Below, piece after piece: positions 35,650 through 46,549 of a DNA stretch of 64,000 nucleotides; the first letter of the stretch is position 1, and every line of letters begins with the position of its first letter. The notes under the pieces are model-generated. The model was not told where the DNA came from. It ran no database searches and saw nothing but the letters and a program-made list of their open reading frames with translations. The position numbers and the translations under genes were made by a program. Source of the DNA: Adiantum capillus-veneris (taxonomy: Eukaryota > Streptophyta > Polypodiopsida > Polypodiales > Pteridaceae); NCBI GenBank assembly GCA_014529385.2, contig CM043958.1:125217817-125281816 (forward strand), read 5' to 3'.

Positions 35650-36585
35650 CTTAGGCCAGTAGAAATTCTATTTAAGAGAGGCAAACATTTTGTGATAACC
35701 TGGGTGAGCTACAAGGGGAGTCTCATGAGCTTCCTTTAGAATTTGCGTCCTTAAGCATGTAGGTATGCACAATCGATTCCTAAAGAATAAGAGTCCATCT
35801 TGAATAGAGTAGCCTTCCAGATATCTTTTCTGAACCTGAGCTTGGATTTCTTGGATCAACGGACCAAATTGCTCATCAGTATGGAGGGCGTTTTGAACTT
35901 CTTCGGGTAGAGTTGAATGGACTAGCGTAATGGCAAGGGCCACTACTCGTTGGATTAGAGCATCGACAGCTTGATTTTTCTTGCCTAGTCTAAATTTGAT
36001 CTCAAAATTGAACTCTTGTAGGAATTCAACCCATCGCCTTTGTTGCATATTGAGATCTGGCTGGGTGAAAATCCACTTGAGACTTTTGTGGTCAGTAACA
36101 AGTTCAAACATCTAACCTAGAAGATAGTGTCTCCACTTTTTGAGCGCATGAACCACAACTAGTAGCTCGAGGTCATGGGTGGGATAATTCTTCTCATGAA
36201 CCTTGAGTTGTCGTGATTCATAAGCTATGGGATGGCCTTCTTGCTGTAGGATTCCACCTATACCTTGTATGCCAGCATCCACTATCACCTCAAAGGTGTT
36301 TTGAAAATCTAGAAGTTTGAGAACAGGTTCACTAGCCAAAATCTCCTTTAGTTTGTTGAAGGCTTTATCCCTCTTGTCTGACCAGATAAAGGTTTCCTCC
36401 TTCTTAGTGAGTTCAGTGAGAGGGCCTGCGATGAGGGCATAGTTTTTAATAAATACTCTACACCATCCTGTGAGGCCAAGAAATCCCCGTACTTCTGAAA
36501 CAGTCTTGGGAATGGGCCGCTGAACTACAGCTTCCAGCTTAGCTCGGTCGGGAGAAAGACCATCCTTTGAAACTATGTATCCCAA
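35650..36585 (-). pseudogene. Element B RT thumb and RNase H
   Basis: The frame from 36585 carries [53 protein letters not shown] and [20 protein letters not shown] at 36112-36114 interrupts just before FELVTDHKSLKW. 36111-35668 ends in the integrase zinc module (ETPLVAHPGYHK), closed by TAG at 35668-35670. Both stops are in otherwise continuous sequence and fit lost Gln codons. Confidence 0.82.
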
Positions 36586-36599
36586 ATAGGCAACCTTCT

Positions 36600-37060
36600 C
36601 TACAAAGAAAGAGCAAGGATGTCATCAAAGAAGACTAGAACAAAATCATCTAACTCTGTCTTGAAGAGGTCGGTCATGAGACGGTTAAATGTGGTAGGGG
36701 CATTAGTTAGGCCAAAAGGCATGACAGTGAACTCATAATGCCCCAACCTTGTAATAATATCCTCCCTTTTTATCCCAACTAGGTAATCGCCTGACCTGAG
36801 ATCAATCTTGGTGAAAAATTTGGAACCATTGAGTCGATCAAGCAACTCATCTATGTGAGGCAAGGGATACTTGTTCTTGACAGTACACCGATTTAGGCCT
36901 CGAAAATCTATGCAAAGTCTGAACGTTCCATCTTTCTTCTTTTGGAAGAGTACCGGAGCACCCCAGGGAGAGACTGGAGAGACACTGGGTTTGATGAAAC
37001 CTTGTTCTAAAAAGCTGAGTCAACTGATTCTTCAGCTCTATGGATTCGGAAGGTGACATC
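36600..37060 (-). pseudogene. Element B RT palm with FFDD and a short deletion
   Basis: 36863-36600 has [36 protein letters not shown] and the catalytic FFDD at 36621-36632. Directly after FFDDILA the sequence jumps to a segment that normally lies about 30 residues further on ([13 protein letters not shown] in another frame). So roughly 80-100 bp were lost. The fingers (37060-36864) are frame-broken. Confidence 0.78.
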
Positions 37061-37116
37061 TTTTAGGGAGTCCTTGCTATTGGTTGGGCATCAGGAATGA
37101 GCTCGATCTCGTGTAC

Positions 37117-37809
37117 TTATTCCCTAGGTGGTGGAAGAGTTGTCAATTCCTCTGGGAAAATATCTTGATATTCATTTAGCCATTCAGGCTCTGATTCTTC
37201 TGATTTGGTCTCTGGTTTATTGAGCCTTATAACAAAAATTGACAATCCTTTCTTTAACCCCTTAACCAAATGACTGGCTTTGACCACTTTCAAGGGAGCT
37301 TTCCCTGTTTTGCCTCGCACTAAGACTTGTTCACCATTTGAGTTTGAAAAAGAGAGGCTTTCTTCACTGCAATGGATATTGGCTTTATTTTTGCTCAACC
37401 AATACATCCCTAAGATTCCTTCAAATCGGCTCACCTTCAGGATTGTACATCTTTGTTGGGTTGAGTGACCTTCTAGTTGAAAGGATAGGTCTACCACATG
37501 TTCATCTGTCAGAATGGCGGATCCCGTTGCTAGAGAAACCCATAACTTACAGCCTGTGGGTTGGGAGGTGACTTGCAATATTTTTACAGTGTTAGGTGAA
37601 AAAAATGAATGTGAGCTACCCAAATCAATAAGAAAGGAAAGAGGTTTACCCTCATACTCTCCCTTAGTCTCAAGAATGGAGAATTGTCGATTTTGGCCAC
37701 TGGGGTCCAAGGCAGCATAGATGTGGGCTTGCTCCTCCATCTCATCCTTTACTGAAATGAAGTTCACATTTGATGATCTAGGTGGGTTGTTGGTTGGATT
37801 TTTGTCCAT
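37117..37809 (-). pseudogene. Element B aspartic protease
   Basis: FLIDLGSSHSFFS is in the place of the family's DSGSSHSF: the Asp is kept, but Leu replaces the Ser, a change that one C-to-T step explains. The second half has the FEGILGMYWLSKNKANIHC block. The frame ends at PPPRE, just before RT. Otherwise complete (about 230 codons). Confidence 0.78.
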
Positions 37810-37843
37810 GAAGATGAGGCATAGGATTAGGTCTTGCTTGTGC

Positions 37844-38853
37844 TCAATTTCTCCCTCTGGTTTGAAGGTTTCTAAATTGTCCCCCTTGATTGGGTGAGTT
37901 CAGACGGTTAGGAGTAGGCACCAAATAATTTGAGTCATTTCCTTTAGGGAATTCGGATCTCTTATAAACAAACTCTAGGAACTTGTAGCATTGAATTTGT
38001 CTTCCACTCTGAGTGACTGGAAGAGCGTTCATACGAACAAAATGTGGTGGCGGTTGGGGCTGGGCAGTTGGATTTGGGATAAATGGTACTTTATTTGCCT
38101 GACAGGACTGACCGTGGTAAGAAGGAGATTCCTGTTTCTTATTAGTTGTGGTGCTTCCCTTAAAAAGGCTCTTATGTTTTGACTTGGCCCGAATTAAAGC
38201 GTTTGCGAGTGAAACAGGTCGGAGGGACTCTACTTCAGAAGCCAAATATCCTCCAAGTCCAAGGATGAAGCGACTTAGAGTTTGTTCCTCTGTCATGAGA
38301 GGAGCATATCGTGAAAGCCGGAAAAACTCCTCATAGTAATCTTCGACAGACCTATTCCCCATCTTGCATGAAAGAAACTCATTCATCTTAGTGGTGGAGT
38401 AGTCTAGGGAAGGTAGCGTTCCTTGAGAAAATGCTTTAACTCATCCCAACTTTGAGTCACTTCTGCTACCTGGCGAGTTTGACAGTTGAGCTTCCACCAT
38501 GTTTTTGCAGGTCCTTCTAGCTTGGCTATTCCCATTATTCCCTGAGCTACTGAATTGTAACCAGCAAGAGCAAAGTAGTCATCCATCTGAATTCTCCACT
38601 CTTCTAGTTTGGTAGGCACATCATCAACCGTGCCTAAAAATGGATGCGGTTGCACAGATTTGAGAAGAGCCTTGAGATCTTTGTCACACCCAAAATCCTC
38701 TACAAGGGCTGCAGCAAGCGACATTTGGTTGGAACGTGGCACAAGCGTGGCTTGGGGTGTTGGTGGCACTTGTGATTCAAGAGGTGCATGATCTGAAGCA
38801 CTAATTGATGGTAAATCCCGAGTAGCCTGTCTCCTTGTGAGTCTACGTGGCAT
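37844..38853 (-). pseudogene. Element B gag
   Basis: ATG 38853 begins MPRRLTRRQATRDLPS. Capsid blocks are EEWRIQMDDYFALAGY, AKTWWKLNCQ, LKHFLKERYLP and, after a stop and frame change near 38390, SVEDYYEEFFRLSRYAPLM and LGGYLASEVESL. The nucleocapsid knuckle is degraded: only QCYKFLEF remains of the CCHC motif. Confidence 0.78.
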
Positions 38854-39303
38854 TTTGCTGAGACAAAAAAAAATCCTTTCTCTTAGATCGAGTTGAAAAA
38901 CCTTCCAGGTATACAAGACTAGTTAAATTCTTTTTAGAGATAAAAGGTAAACTCTTTGTTATTTTTTCTCTCTTTCAAAACTTTTTTTTTCTTTTTCTAT
39001 TATGTCAAAAGCTTTTTACATCTCAGGAAAATACTTACTGATATAGGCTTGCACTTCTTTAGTAATTTCTATACATCAAGTTCTTCCATCTCCTGCTTTG
39101 TCAGTACGGACTTTAAAGCCCTAAGGTTAAAATTCACTGAAAATACAAGTCTGTGGACTCGAGAAGAAAGTGACTTGCGAGCACATATAGCCTCACCAAC
39201 TTGTTTCCAAGGGTTATGTGTAAATGGTCGAGTAAGTGATTTGTCGTGGGTAGATAAACATCTTATCATGAGGGAGAATGGTTATTAATAGAAGAAGCTT
39301 GCT
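38854..39303 (-). pseudogene. Out-of-frame remainder of the sense extra ORF of element B
   Basis: About 450 bp between the sense ORF and gag. On the minus strand two other frames still resemble the antisense ORF's C-terminal half (ILPHDKMFIYPRQ near 39270; PFTHNPWKQVGEAICARKS near 39210), so the ORF originally extended further and was cut short by frameshifts and stops. The T-rich end next to gag shows nothing. Confidence 0.5.
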
Positions 39304-39594
39304 TTAATATTCTATGGCATGAGAACTAATAATACAATAGCGATTGGGACCTAGTCCCAATTTCTCCCTCATCATGGCCAGGCGAAGATTATTTAGAAGG
39401 TGTTCATGGCCCCAAAGAGTTACTTCAGTTATGTTGCATTGGGTCTTCCACATTTGTTGCGCTCTGGTTGTCCCTTTGGAAGGAAAAAGAAGGTGAACAA
39501 AGTGTTCCACCATGGACTCCTTTTGTTCCATAGTTGCTTCTTCCATTTGCTTTTGGACAATTTCGAGTACTTCCTCTTCTTGAGAGGTCCACAT
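39304..39594 (-). CDS. Element B sense extra ORF, homologue of its antisense ORF
   Basis: ATG 39594, about 100 bp after the PBS, opens 96 codons (MWTSQEEEVLEIVQKQMEEA…). Blocks VHLLFPSKGTTRAQQ, EVTLWGHEHLLNNLRLAMM and GLGPNRYCIISS match the antisense ORF at 25990/33974-34418 along its first 95 residues without large gaps. It stops at TAA 39304-39306, but similarity continues downstream in other frames. No family recognised; by place it is an additional ORF before gag. Confidence 0.65.
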   Translation of the reverse strand: MWTSQEEEVLEIVQKQMEEATMEQKESMVEHFVHLLFPSKGTTRAQQMWKTQCNITEVTLWGHEHLLNNLRLAMMREKLGLGPNRYCIISSHAIEY

Positions 39595-39696
39595 CATTTG
39601 AAAATTTTCATGCAATTTGAGAAGTTATTTTTCATTGTCTCACTCTTTTCTACAAGACTCAATTAAGACCTTTATCTATCCAAGGATAGAAACCGC

Positions 39697-39708
39697 GCTC
39701 TGATACCA
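39697..39708 (-). other. Primer-binding site of element B (initiator tRNA-Met)
   Basis: TGGTATCAGAGC on the minus strand two bases inside the 5' LTR, the standard plant initiator-Met site. Confidence 0.95.
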
Positions 39709-39710
39709 CT

Positions 39711-42566
39711 TGTGAGGGCCATGCCCAAAGACCACCGACTGTACCATCTCCACATGGATACACCGTGATCTCCGACATCCCTCCCGCTTGAGACCGACAC
39801 CAAGACATGACTCCTCCTGCTCTTTGATGCCAATCAAGGGGGTGATAACATTCAATTTCTCTCATATGGATCCCTTAGCCCCGAAGAACCTTGCTTATCG
39901 ATCAATCTTACCAATCGAAGTCATTAGACTAACGTGGAACTCAACCTTCCAGGGTCAACTGGTGGGAGTTCTCTAATTCACCCTTGGTTCAAGGTCATTG
40001 ATGTTGTTTTCCCGGTTAGGACCGAGCACATCCGTCAATGCGTTCCCCTCAGGTGAGTGTATTATAATGTATACGAATCCCTCGATCCCAAGTTGTTCCC
40101 GGCTCTGTAGATCGGAATCCCTTTTTCCCCGCTCTAAACTTAATTGCTAAGACAACATAAAATTGGGTTCAACTTTCCCGCCAACAATTAGTCCTCCGGA
40201 ATCCGCCCACCCACCGAACCGTTTGATAAATGCACCTTCACAAGGTAGTACTATGATACTAGAAAACAGTATTCCAATCATGGCGAACCAAGAATACATT
40301 TCAAGCATTTGAAAGCAGCATGCAAGCTGTTGCATACCCTTGCAAATGTGCATTTATCAGGTCGTTCCCACCTTTTCCTTTATAGAATATTTTTTTCTTC
40401 CTTTTTTCTTTAATATTAGTAAAATTATATAGTTATCTTTTCAAACAGTCACATATACTTCTCCAGGCATACCCCGATCCTGGTCCCAGGACCTGGGTAT
40501 CTTATCTCCTCCGCCACGTGAGAAGGCGGCGCCTTTACACAGATTCCAATTCTTATTTTTCTTTATCTTGTGTGGGAAAGTCTTCAAAAATAATCTACTT
40601 TAGGTTCCTTTTAAATCAATAATCCCGAGAAGAAGAGCAAAGGTCCGGCTGATGAGGACAATTGTGGAATAGCCCATTTAGGTTCCTAGACTTTCCAAGG
40701 TTCCTTTTTCGCAAACAATTAGAAGAGTTCCTTAATTAAATCACATCCTCCTCCCTTTTCATGATCCCTGCATGGATCCTTTTTCCTTCCTCATCGGCAT
40801 CAGGCCTACCATGACTAGGCCGATTTCCAGATGCATCCGCGGGTCACATCCACCCGGCCGAGACACACTCCCATTCAATCCCATTTCTAGGGCCATGAAT
40901 GAACCCTGAGCTCAAACATAGACCAACGGTTATCAACCCTAGCCGAAAAGGACCATCCCCCGTTGTATCCCACAGGTAAACACCTGCGTCGGCCTTTTTC
41001 CAAACATGAAGACAAGTTCACACTTAAATCGCTATGTTATGCTAGGGCTATCCACGTCATTCTTCTCGGTAAAGCTTTTAATCCTAGTTTAAATTTTGAG
41101 ATTAAGCTCCTTGAGTTATAAACCCTTAATTCCTAATTCCTTTTAATTTTCTATTCAAACAAGTCCTTAAGGAAACAATGAATCTCATGGAAGTTTAAGG
41201 TTTTGTCTCTACGTAAGTTTCAAGTTATCCCTGACTTCGATGAATCCCATTTTGGTCCCTTTTCATCATTTGCAATCCATGGGACATCTCCATGGAAGCG
41301 ATGGGAGTTTTATGTTTAAGCAAGAGGGTCACGACATCCGTGAAGCAAAACAAACTTGAAAGCAGACAAACTTGAAATGGACAATGCATATGTTTTCTAC
41401 AATGAGTTTTTTCTATGGTGTGATCTATGCGTGATACACACAAAACATTCGAGATGCACCAAATTACAACTTGGGTAATTAATCAAAACTTCCTTTGAGT
41501 GCTTATGCACGAGTAAAACCCTTCTATGCATGGTAGTGTAAAAATGGCGAAGTTCCTAAGAGTGGACTTGCTAGTGTATCGTAAAATATGCATGTAATAG
41601 TGTATGAATGATTAACAAATTATTCTCTAGAAAGGTATTTATGCGTACCTTTAATACCGTGGAGAGGATTTATCCAGTGGCTTAAGGTTTCGGAGCCTTA
41701 ATGTGTAGATAGTAGGGTCTTCTCCTTGCTTTGGAAGAGTAACGACAAGTGTATTGATGTGGCCGGATATTTTTTGCTTCCCTTTGCTTGAAAACCTCCA
41801 ATTTGGTTATGGGAATAGAAAGAAATTAAGAAAAATTCAAACTATGCAAAGCTTGTAGGTTAAGAGAGATAAGGTGAAGAGTATAATGGTGATTTGTATT
41901 ATGGTTATGGCTTCTCTTAAAGAGAGAGGGATGTGTAGGTGTGTGTGTGAAGGAGGATTATCATTGGATTTTCATGGCTCACTATCAAGCTTGCACTATC
42001 AAAGTGTGTAGAGAAATGAAGTGAAGTGAAGCGTAGCGAAGTGAAGAGAAGAAATGTTTAATGAGTAGGGAAGGCCTCCTTTTAAGCTTAATTTGATCAG
42101 GCCTTTAACTTATGGTGATAAGTTACTTTACATATTTTTATAGGTTTTCTTCCTTCTCAAAGATTCTCCAACAAGTTACCTATGCAAGAAGCTAATTTCC
42201 TACAAGTGGCTTATGCATGAAGATACTTTTCCTACAAGTGGCTTCTTCAACAAGCTACTTTCAACTAGTGGATTTTTTTTTTTTCAACAAGTTACTTTTT
42301 CACCTTACCCTATTCTTTCTTTGTTTTCTTATGCACATTTATATTTTCTTGAGATAAAACCAATATCCCATGCATTGGTTATATCCACGTTCCCATGGTG
42401 AAAACCGAAAGTGTCTCATGGATAGCTTTGCATTGATCATATCCATGTTCCCATGGTTAAAACCGAAAGCTTCTTGTGGGTAGCTAGGGTGCTTTACTCG
42501 ATCGTATTCGGTAAGTGGACGGCTTAGATATTTCAGCAAGAGTAAGGCTAAGAGGAGGACCTTACA
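39711..42566 (-). repeat. 5' LTR of element B
   Basis: 2856 bp partner of 22850-25744. On the minus strand it begins TGTAAGGTCC and ends CCCTCACA. Candidate TATA-like AT-rich sites exist near 40380-40430 but none is decisive. Confidence 0.92.
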
Positions 42567-42571
42567 TGCAT
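42567..42571. repeat. Target-site duplication TGCAT (right)
   Basis: Matches 22845-22849. Confidence 0.9.
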
Positions 42572-43062
42572 GAATGGTCTACCCAATATGATATCAAAAT
42601 TGTTGCTCTCATCGAAATTCATAATAGTGAATATGTGTTCATATGAAATGCTGCAAGAGGTTACTACAATCTTCTCCAAGATGCCTATGGGTCTTTCCAG
42701 ATACCCATCTTCCAATTGAAGTTTCATTATCGTCTTTATTAGAGCAATTTTTCCCCATTTTTTCTGCATGGCCTTGGTAGCTATGGCTATTCCAGCCCCG
42801 CTATCGACTTAATCTCTTTGTACTTCACTGATAGGGTAGTATTTCCTTCTTCACCTTCACAATAATCCCCTGCCTTGTTTACTGGTACTGGCTCATGTTT
42901 AGTTTGTTTCAAGGGTTGTGTCTTTAATGTGTTTGGAGAAGCCTCAGGTGAAGGAATTATCAGCCCTTTTTTTTCCAAAATTTTTCCGATCTCATTCCAA
43001 AGATGCGGTCTGATATGCAGTAACTCTGACAGAGTCAGTGTACAACGGATAGGGGATGACAT
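42572..43062 (-). pseudogene. Element F aspartic protease
   Basis: Catalytic DSGAG at 42791-42805, followed by IAIATKAMQKKWGK, LEDGYLERPIG and NNFDIILGRPFMH, where element B cuts in. The upstream part (PHLWNEIGKILEKKG…) is in a different frame, so there is at least one indel just before the active site. Confidence 0.78.
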
Positions 43063-43495
43063 CAGCTTGTGAAGAGTTTTAGTATAAATAATCTTAGGAT
43101 TGGGTTTCCATTAAGATGGGACTTTCCTTACCTCCGATCGAGTTTCATGGTTACCACAAAAAAAGGTAAAGTCTTCAATGACTACGATTTGCGGTCTTTC
43201 GATATTGCTGTGCCTACATTGCCATGCAATGATCTGATGTCATTTGAGTAGAGCTCATGCTCCAGGTGGATTTTTGGGATAGGAGCTGACACAAGTGTGC
43301 CACTTCCATCTTTTCTATTCCTGATCTATTCCCATAGCTCTTGAGGTTCTTCTACCTCCGGAGTCGGCAGTGGTACTTGAGAATACGTTCCATCTGTTCT
43401 ATTGGCTACCATTTTGTATCCACTGGTGTTTCTTCTACAGGATTTGGTAGGTTATTCTTTTCATTTCCCCACCCCTCTAACTCCTGAATATTTTC

Positions 43496-45080
43496 TTAGA
43501 TTAGTACCTCAAATTTTGGAGTCGTAGGAACTGATGGTTCTATAAGCGCTTGAGCGGCTTGGATGAGCTCCTTGCACATCTTTAGCCTCTCTTTATCATA
43601 GCGTGGATGAGGGGACATTAACCACCTATCCTCTTGGGTTTGGTTAGGCTTTATCCTTGCCTTGTAAGCTTTTAGAATTGCATGCAAATGTTTGAACACC
43701 TTGTCTACTAAGAGCGACCCTCCTGATGGTAGATCCGATGGTTTTTTTATCTCGTTGTTGCCCTTAAGGTCTCTTTTCCTTTGAAGTTGTTCCTCTGTTT
43801 TCAGCAATTTGGTTTCCAATGTCGTTTTTTTGTTTTCTCTTTTGGCTTTCATCTTGTTTCATTTTGCCTTCCAGGATTTCCTAGGCGTTCGGACAGACAA
43901 GTTGTCTATCTTTGTTTGGATGGCTGGGACATTCCTTGCTGCCTCATGTGCTTGAGCTCTAGTGATCGCGTTTATCAAAATGTTTGGTTCTGTTCTTGAT
44001 CCACTTGAGCTTGGCACAATCCCCATTTTGTTCATGGTTGCTTTTCGTTTGTTTTTGGGTTTTTTGGATAGTGTGGAATGAGATGGTCGGTCGTGCATCC
44101 ATCACAAAATCCAAAAAGTTTCACCCATTCTCCTTTGTTTGGACAAACTCTAGCCCACTGATCACTGCCACATTCATAGCATGGTCCTACAGGTGGTGGA
44201 GAATCTTGTGGATCTCCCATCGGTTGTCCTGTTCTAGGAGGGTAGCCCCTAGGTTTGTAGCCTTGATTTTCCATGAACCTAAGCATATTCTCATCGACCA
44301 AATAATGGTTTTTAGTTGGTTGTGCTATGTATGAGGTCTTGGACATCTCTTTTGGAATTATCCATGGATTATGTCCCTCTGCAGCATATGCATTCCCATC
44401 AATGCCCTCTCATAAGTATTGTTTGAATCTTCTTGATATGAGACTACTTGGACCATACTCTGATTAGAAGATGGTTGTATGGGTTGAGAAATCCTTACCA
44501 TAGCCCTATTTTCCTGGGTTAAGGGAGTTTGATGTCCCAACATAGGTTGAGCTTTTTGCTGCCCCAAGATTGTGTTATTTGGCCCCACTTGGTACCCTGG
44601 AGGAGGCAAAAGTTGTTGCCCCCCATGTGGTCCGTATTGTCTCTCTCTAACACTATAGCACCCATGAGTTTCATGATTTGTCTATTTTTGTTCTATAGCA
44701 CACCATTCTAATATTTGTTGTGCATTTACTCTTGGCCTTTGTTGAAGGTTGCACCAGTGGGTTGGATGATCTCCTCCACAAGTATCACATTTTTGGGTGG
44801 GCTATTGTCGTGTGTTTGGGTTCGTCCTGCTTCCTTGTTTTATCCTCCTGATTACTTCCTCGATCATTCGATCAATGTCCGGCACAATTGAGTTTTGCCC
44901 TCCCAATTTTGTCGTGGACCTACTAGTGGTTGAAGAGGGACTACTCGTCCTCTGATCTGTGTCTTTAGTCACCTCCCCATATGCCTTGCAGTTATCTACA
45001 AGATACAACGCCTCTTTTGTGACTTCCTCAAACGCTACACATGCAAGTGCAAGTCCTTTTTGAGCGTGTAATTTCACAAT
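43496..45080 (-). pseudogene. Element F gag, C-terminal and nucleocapsid regions
   Basis: The frame at 45077-44802 (HAQKGLALACVAFEE) leads into the knuckle CDTCGGDHPTHWC at 44751-44789. 44609-44358 is Gln/Pro-rich. 44346-44032 contains CYECGSDQWARVCPN and CDGCTTDHLIPHYP, knuckle-like motifs that have lost or replaced His/Cys. Lys-rich frames 44098-43859 and 43852-43496 follow. Several stops and frame changes; not functional. Confidence 0.65.
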
Positions 45081-45385
45081 CCCTCTATGAAAAGGACTAA
45101 TAGTCTTTCATCGTGAGGTAGTTCTCAAGGAGGGCATCTTTCTATGTATTGCTTGAAACAAAGTGATGCTTCCTTCACTTTCTCTTTTTCCCTTTGCCTA
45201 AATGCATAGATCTAGGAGACAATGTTATGCTTGATCCCCCTTTTTGAGAATTCCTCAGTGAATCTCGGAGAAGTTGCTCAATACTTGGGAATTCCAAGCT
45301 GTTTAATGGTTGGAACCAAATCAAGGCAGTACCTTCTAATGTCATCCTTTATATTGAGTGTGGAAATCAGTTACTTGTTTCGCTC

Positions 45386-46549
45386 TCAGCACTTGTTTGA
45401 AGATTGAAACATGGGCGTACGGATCTCCGGATCCATTATACTTTTTGGTACGCATTTTTCCACCTGAAATGGTCGCATATGTCTGGCCTCTGCAACCATT
45501 CTAACAACTCCTGGTCCACTTGGTGTGTCTTCTCTAGGTTCATAATCTCCTCTCAGTACTAACAGTGGTGTCCTATCCGCTATATGTTCATCAAGTTGAT
45601 CTCGTGTAATAGCCAGAGGGATTCTAGTGGTGTAAGTGAGGTCAAGAACAATATTTCCCCTATGTGTGCTCATGGAAGCCCTAGACATCGTTGATCCTAA
45701 AGGTTCTGTTTTTGGCACTCATTCATGTTCATACAAATCCTCCACCTTGGTTCTCAAGGGGCTCATGGGTACAGTCTCAGGTCTGGTGTGAGTAGTCGCG
45801 GTTTTTACCTCTTCCGGATTTACATAGTATTGGTGTAGTGGTCCCCCAAAATATGTATATCTCTCTAACTCCTTTCGATCCATTGGAGAGTACTTTTGGC
45901 CATACTTGTCCATTATGACCACCTGAATACTTCTGACCTTCGTGTATGTGTAAACATACAAGTTTTTTTGGTCTATCAATTCTCTGATGCAGGGCTCCCC
46001 ACATATGTAATAGAGTGTTTGTTCTCCATTATTGAACTTATGAAGCCCCACATATGTATTGTCTGTGTTAAGGTTCTCTGTCTCAATGGTGCGTCTGAGT
46101 ATATCGTTTTGTTTCTCCATTTTGGGTGGTGCATCGACTAGCTCATTATCTACCTTGTCCTTGGTGCCGGTAATTCCCCATTTATCCACAATAAAAGGGT
46201 TATGAACCACCAAGTACATTACTCCCTCTGGGTTGGAATATCTATCCCCGTCATAATCAACATTTACAAGGTCTCTAAACTCGCTCGGCTTATTTTCCAA
46301 CTTAACACAGTAGCGGTCCATTCCATCCTTATAGATTTTGGCCTTAAGCACATTTTCAAATTGAAAATTCAAATACAACAATTTTACATCAGATGCAGGC
46401 TGAGAAGGACCTGCACCCATTGAAGTTGTTCCCTTAGGGTTTGACTTGTTAGAATCTTCATTGATGAGGCTGTATGATCTCTCAAACGAATTGTCAAAGA
46501 AACTCTCCTCTAAAATGGGTTCCAAAGGCGACAACGGTCTTTGGTTCAC
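45386..46549 (-). pseudogene. Element F first ORF, N-terminal to gag capsid
   Basis: A frame of about 387 codons from 46549, broken once by TGA at 45719-45721 (an Arg codon would fit). Acidic, with TETENLNTDNTYVGLHKFN-type, YTYTKVRSIQVVIMDKYGQ and ELERYTYFGGPLHQYY blocks. I do not recognise a domain. In the same direction and immediately before the capsid-like SQIYAFRQREKEK region (45,250-45,170, stops interspersed), so it may be a large N-terminal extension of Gag or a separate protein. Confidence 0.5.

Larger units (their letters stand above)
22850..42566 (-). mobile_element. Element B: chromovirus with nested element D
   Basis: Direct LTRs at 22850-25744 (3' LTR) and 39711-42566 (5' LTR), both TGTGAGG…CCTTACA, are flanked by a perfect TGCAT duplication (22845-22849, 42567-42571). 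An initiator-Met primer site lies at 39697-39708 and gag-pol runs leftward from 38853 to 34768, ending in a chromodomain. Element D is inserted at 26058-33969. Removing B restores the protease reading frame of element F in phase. Between PBS and gag, and again near the 3' LTR, it has two homologous extra ORFs on opposite strands. No good polypurine tract is seen next to the 3' LTR (the bases to the right of 25744). Confidence 0.93.

Noticed and set aside
40380-40440. TATA box of element B
   Set aside because: Two AT-rich candidates exist on the minus strand, but neither is distinguishable from the local AT-rich background.
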